This document shows, in pieces, positions 7,670 through 8,728 of a stretch of DNA of 8,728 nt (position 1 is the first letter of the stretch; every line of letters begins with the position of its first letter). Under the pieces are notes generated by a model. It saw only the letters and a program-made list of their open reading frames with translations. It was not told the origin of the DNA and did not search any database. A program made the translations under genes and the position numbers. The stretch is taken from assembly GCA_021545665.1 (NCBI GenBank), contig JAJRTX010000050.1:1-8728 (forward strand), given 5' to 3'. The DNA is from Zetaproteobacteria bacterium (GTDB lineage Bacteria; Pseudomonadota; Zetaproteobacteria; Mariprofundales; Mariprofundaceae).

Positions 7670-8728
7670 ATGGTATCCAACACTAAAATTATTAACAGGA
7701 TTCATGAGTCTGATGGATCGGACGTGCTGCCCGATCCGCCACTGGCTGCACAAAAATTGATCGAGTCATTAAACGATGACAGCCTCGGGTTTCATGAGAT
7801 AGCAGAACTGATCAGTTATTCGCCAGGCCTGGCGGGGCGTGTGGTGGGCCTGGCCAATTCAGCGTTTTACCGTCGTCAGAATGAGGTTAGACATCTCCAG
7901 GATGCCGTTAGCATCGTTGGTATGGACATTGTGCGTGCATTGTGTATCGCAATGTCGTTCCAGGGGCTTGTGGAACAATGCCAATGCGAGCGTTTCGATG
8001 AGGGTAATTTTTGGCTGCAGAGTATGCTCAATGCATTCTCTGCAAAACGCCTGTGTGAAGCAGCGACGGAAAGCCATATTGATCCAAACGAGGTCTATTT
8101 GGCCGGACTGTTACGCTGCATCGGTATTCTGCTGCTCGTCAAGCTGTACCCGAAGGAAATGAATGATGTGTTTGAGCGGAAAGGGAAAAAACCCCAACTG
8201 CATTTAGGCAATATTGCAACGGAAATGATTGGCATATCGCACCATGAAGCGGGAGCTTGTCTTTTGCGTTGCTGGCATGTTCCAGATGCCATTGCAGAGG
8301 CAGTTGAGTATACGGGTTCCCATAACGGTTCATCAGACCCATATGGTTTGAATGAGTTGGTTTCAATATCCACCCAATGGTCAGAACAATTCCTTACAGG
8401 AGTGCGAGACAAAGAACTGGATAAAAAGACGATAAAACTTTTAAACCTCAATCCGGTTGTGCTTGATCCGATGTTCGATGAGTGCCGTGAAAAATTGGAT
8501 GATGTAGCCTATCTGGCGCAGATAATCAGTGGCCATTCAATAAATCTTGATCATTATATGCCTCTGATACAGTCAGCATCATGTCTTGCGGCGGGCTACA
8601 CATCAGCGATTGAGTCACTCTCGGCACTCGCGTCTTTAGGGGGAATTTCAGGGGAAGAACATGAGGAAGCAACATTCCTGGAAAATGCTCTACAATGCCT
8701 GGTTACAAATAAAACACTGGCAGGTGGG
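7670..8728 (+). CDS. HDOD-domain signalling protein, 3' end beyond the window
   Basis: HDOD domains are HD-superfamily folds that lack the full catalytic set and usually serve as regulatory or protein-binding modules in signalling. The frame is open for 353 codons from ATG 7670 to the window end with no stop. HDOD covers about residues 18-215: LPDPPLAAQKLIESLNDD, ELISYSPGLAGRVVGLANSA, AVSIVGMDIVRAL, LAGLLRCIGILLL (145-157) and ISHHEAGACLLRCWHVPDAI (189-208). Where many HDOD proteins have LLHxIG this one has LLRCIG (Arg149). The following 140 residues (about 216-353) have no motif I recognise; a further output domain such as GGDEF may lie beyond the edge. AAGAAGG (7661-7667) or AGGG (7656-7659) can serve as ribosome site. 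The gap to the HD-GYP gene is only 64 bases without a clear terminator, so it is probably in the same operon. Confidence 0.88.
   Translation, partial: MVSNTKIINRIHESDGSDVLPDPPLAAQKLIESLNDDSLGFHEIAELISYSPGLAGRVVGLANSAFYRRQNEVRHLQDAVSIVGMDIVRALCIAMSFQGLVEQCQCERFDEGNFWLQSMLNAFSAKRLCEAATESHIDPNEVYLAGLLRCIGILLLVKLYPKEMNDVFERKGKKPQLHLGNIATEMIGISHHEAGACLLRCWHVPDAIAEAVEYTGSHNGSSDPYGLNELVSISTQWSEQFLTGVRDKELDKKTIKLLNLNPVVLDPMFDECREKLDDVAYLAQIISGHSINLDHYMPLIQSASCLAAGYTSAIESLSALASLGGISGEEHEEATFLENALQCLVTNKTLAGG

Noticed and set aside
7214..7753. Minus-strand open frame across the HD-GYP/HDOD junction
   Set aside because: It overlaps the conserved HD-GYP catalytic region on the other strand and lacks any protein-like features.
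7839..8162. Plus-strand 107-codon frame inside the HDOD gene
   Set aside because: It is an alternate frame within the HDOD coding sequence, whose own frame stays open for 353 codons with clear family motifs.

Overview
The window looks like chromosomal DNA from a free-living, motile, mid-GC gammaproteobacterium. CheV proteins of this kind, a methyl-accepting chemotaxis protein and a FIST/hybrid-kinase gene pair are typical of that group. The assignment rests on protein families and not on a marker gene. Every gene lies on the + strand. No tRNA, rRNA, CRISPR array, transposase or integrase is visible.

Left part (1-3238): cheV (CheW-like domain plus receiver), cut by the left edge by only a few codons, is followed by a 255-base gap. 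That gap holds an imperfect foldback sequence. Then comes a two-transmembrane chemoreceptor with a large, probably all-helical periplasmic domain. Middle part (3239-3930): a small secreted, basic, eight-cysteine protein that I do not recognise, with its own Shine-Dalgarno and a clear hairpin terminator. After it lies a decayed second copy of the 3' end of cheV, 80 of 85 bases identical to the intact gene and reaching to 13 bases before the next gene. The receptor and the cysteine-rich gene are therefore bracketed by a direct repeat of the cheV tail, evidence of a past duplication or insertion.

Right part (3931-8728): a tight gene set. A FIST-domain protein (NosP-like) overlaps by ATGA a hybrid histidine kinase, which overlaps a response regulator with an intact HD-GYP domain. 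After 64 bases comes an HDOD-domain gene that runs off the right edge.

Likely working: the FIST protein senses a small ligand (in NosP proteins, nitric oxide through heme) and controls the adjacent kinase. The kinase then controls phosphorylation of the HD-GYP regulator, which would degrade cyclic di-GMP and so shift the balance between biofilm and motility. CheV and the receptor feed the chemotaxis pathway. Their proximity suggests, but does not prove, co-ordination of motility with the c-di-GMP branch.
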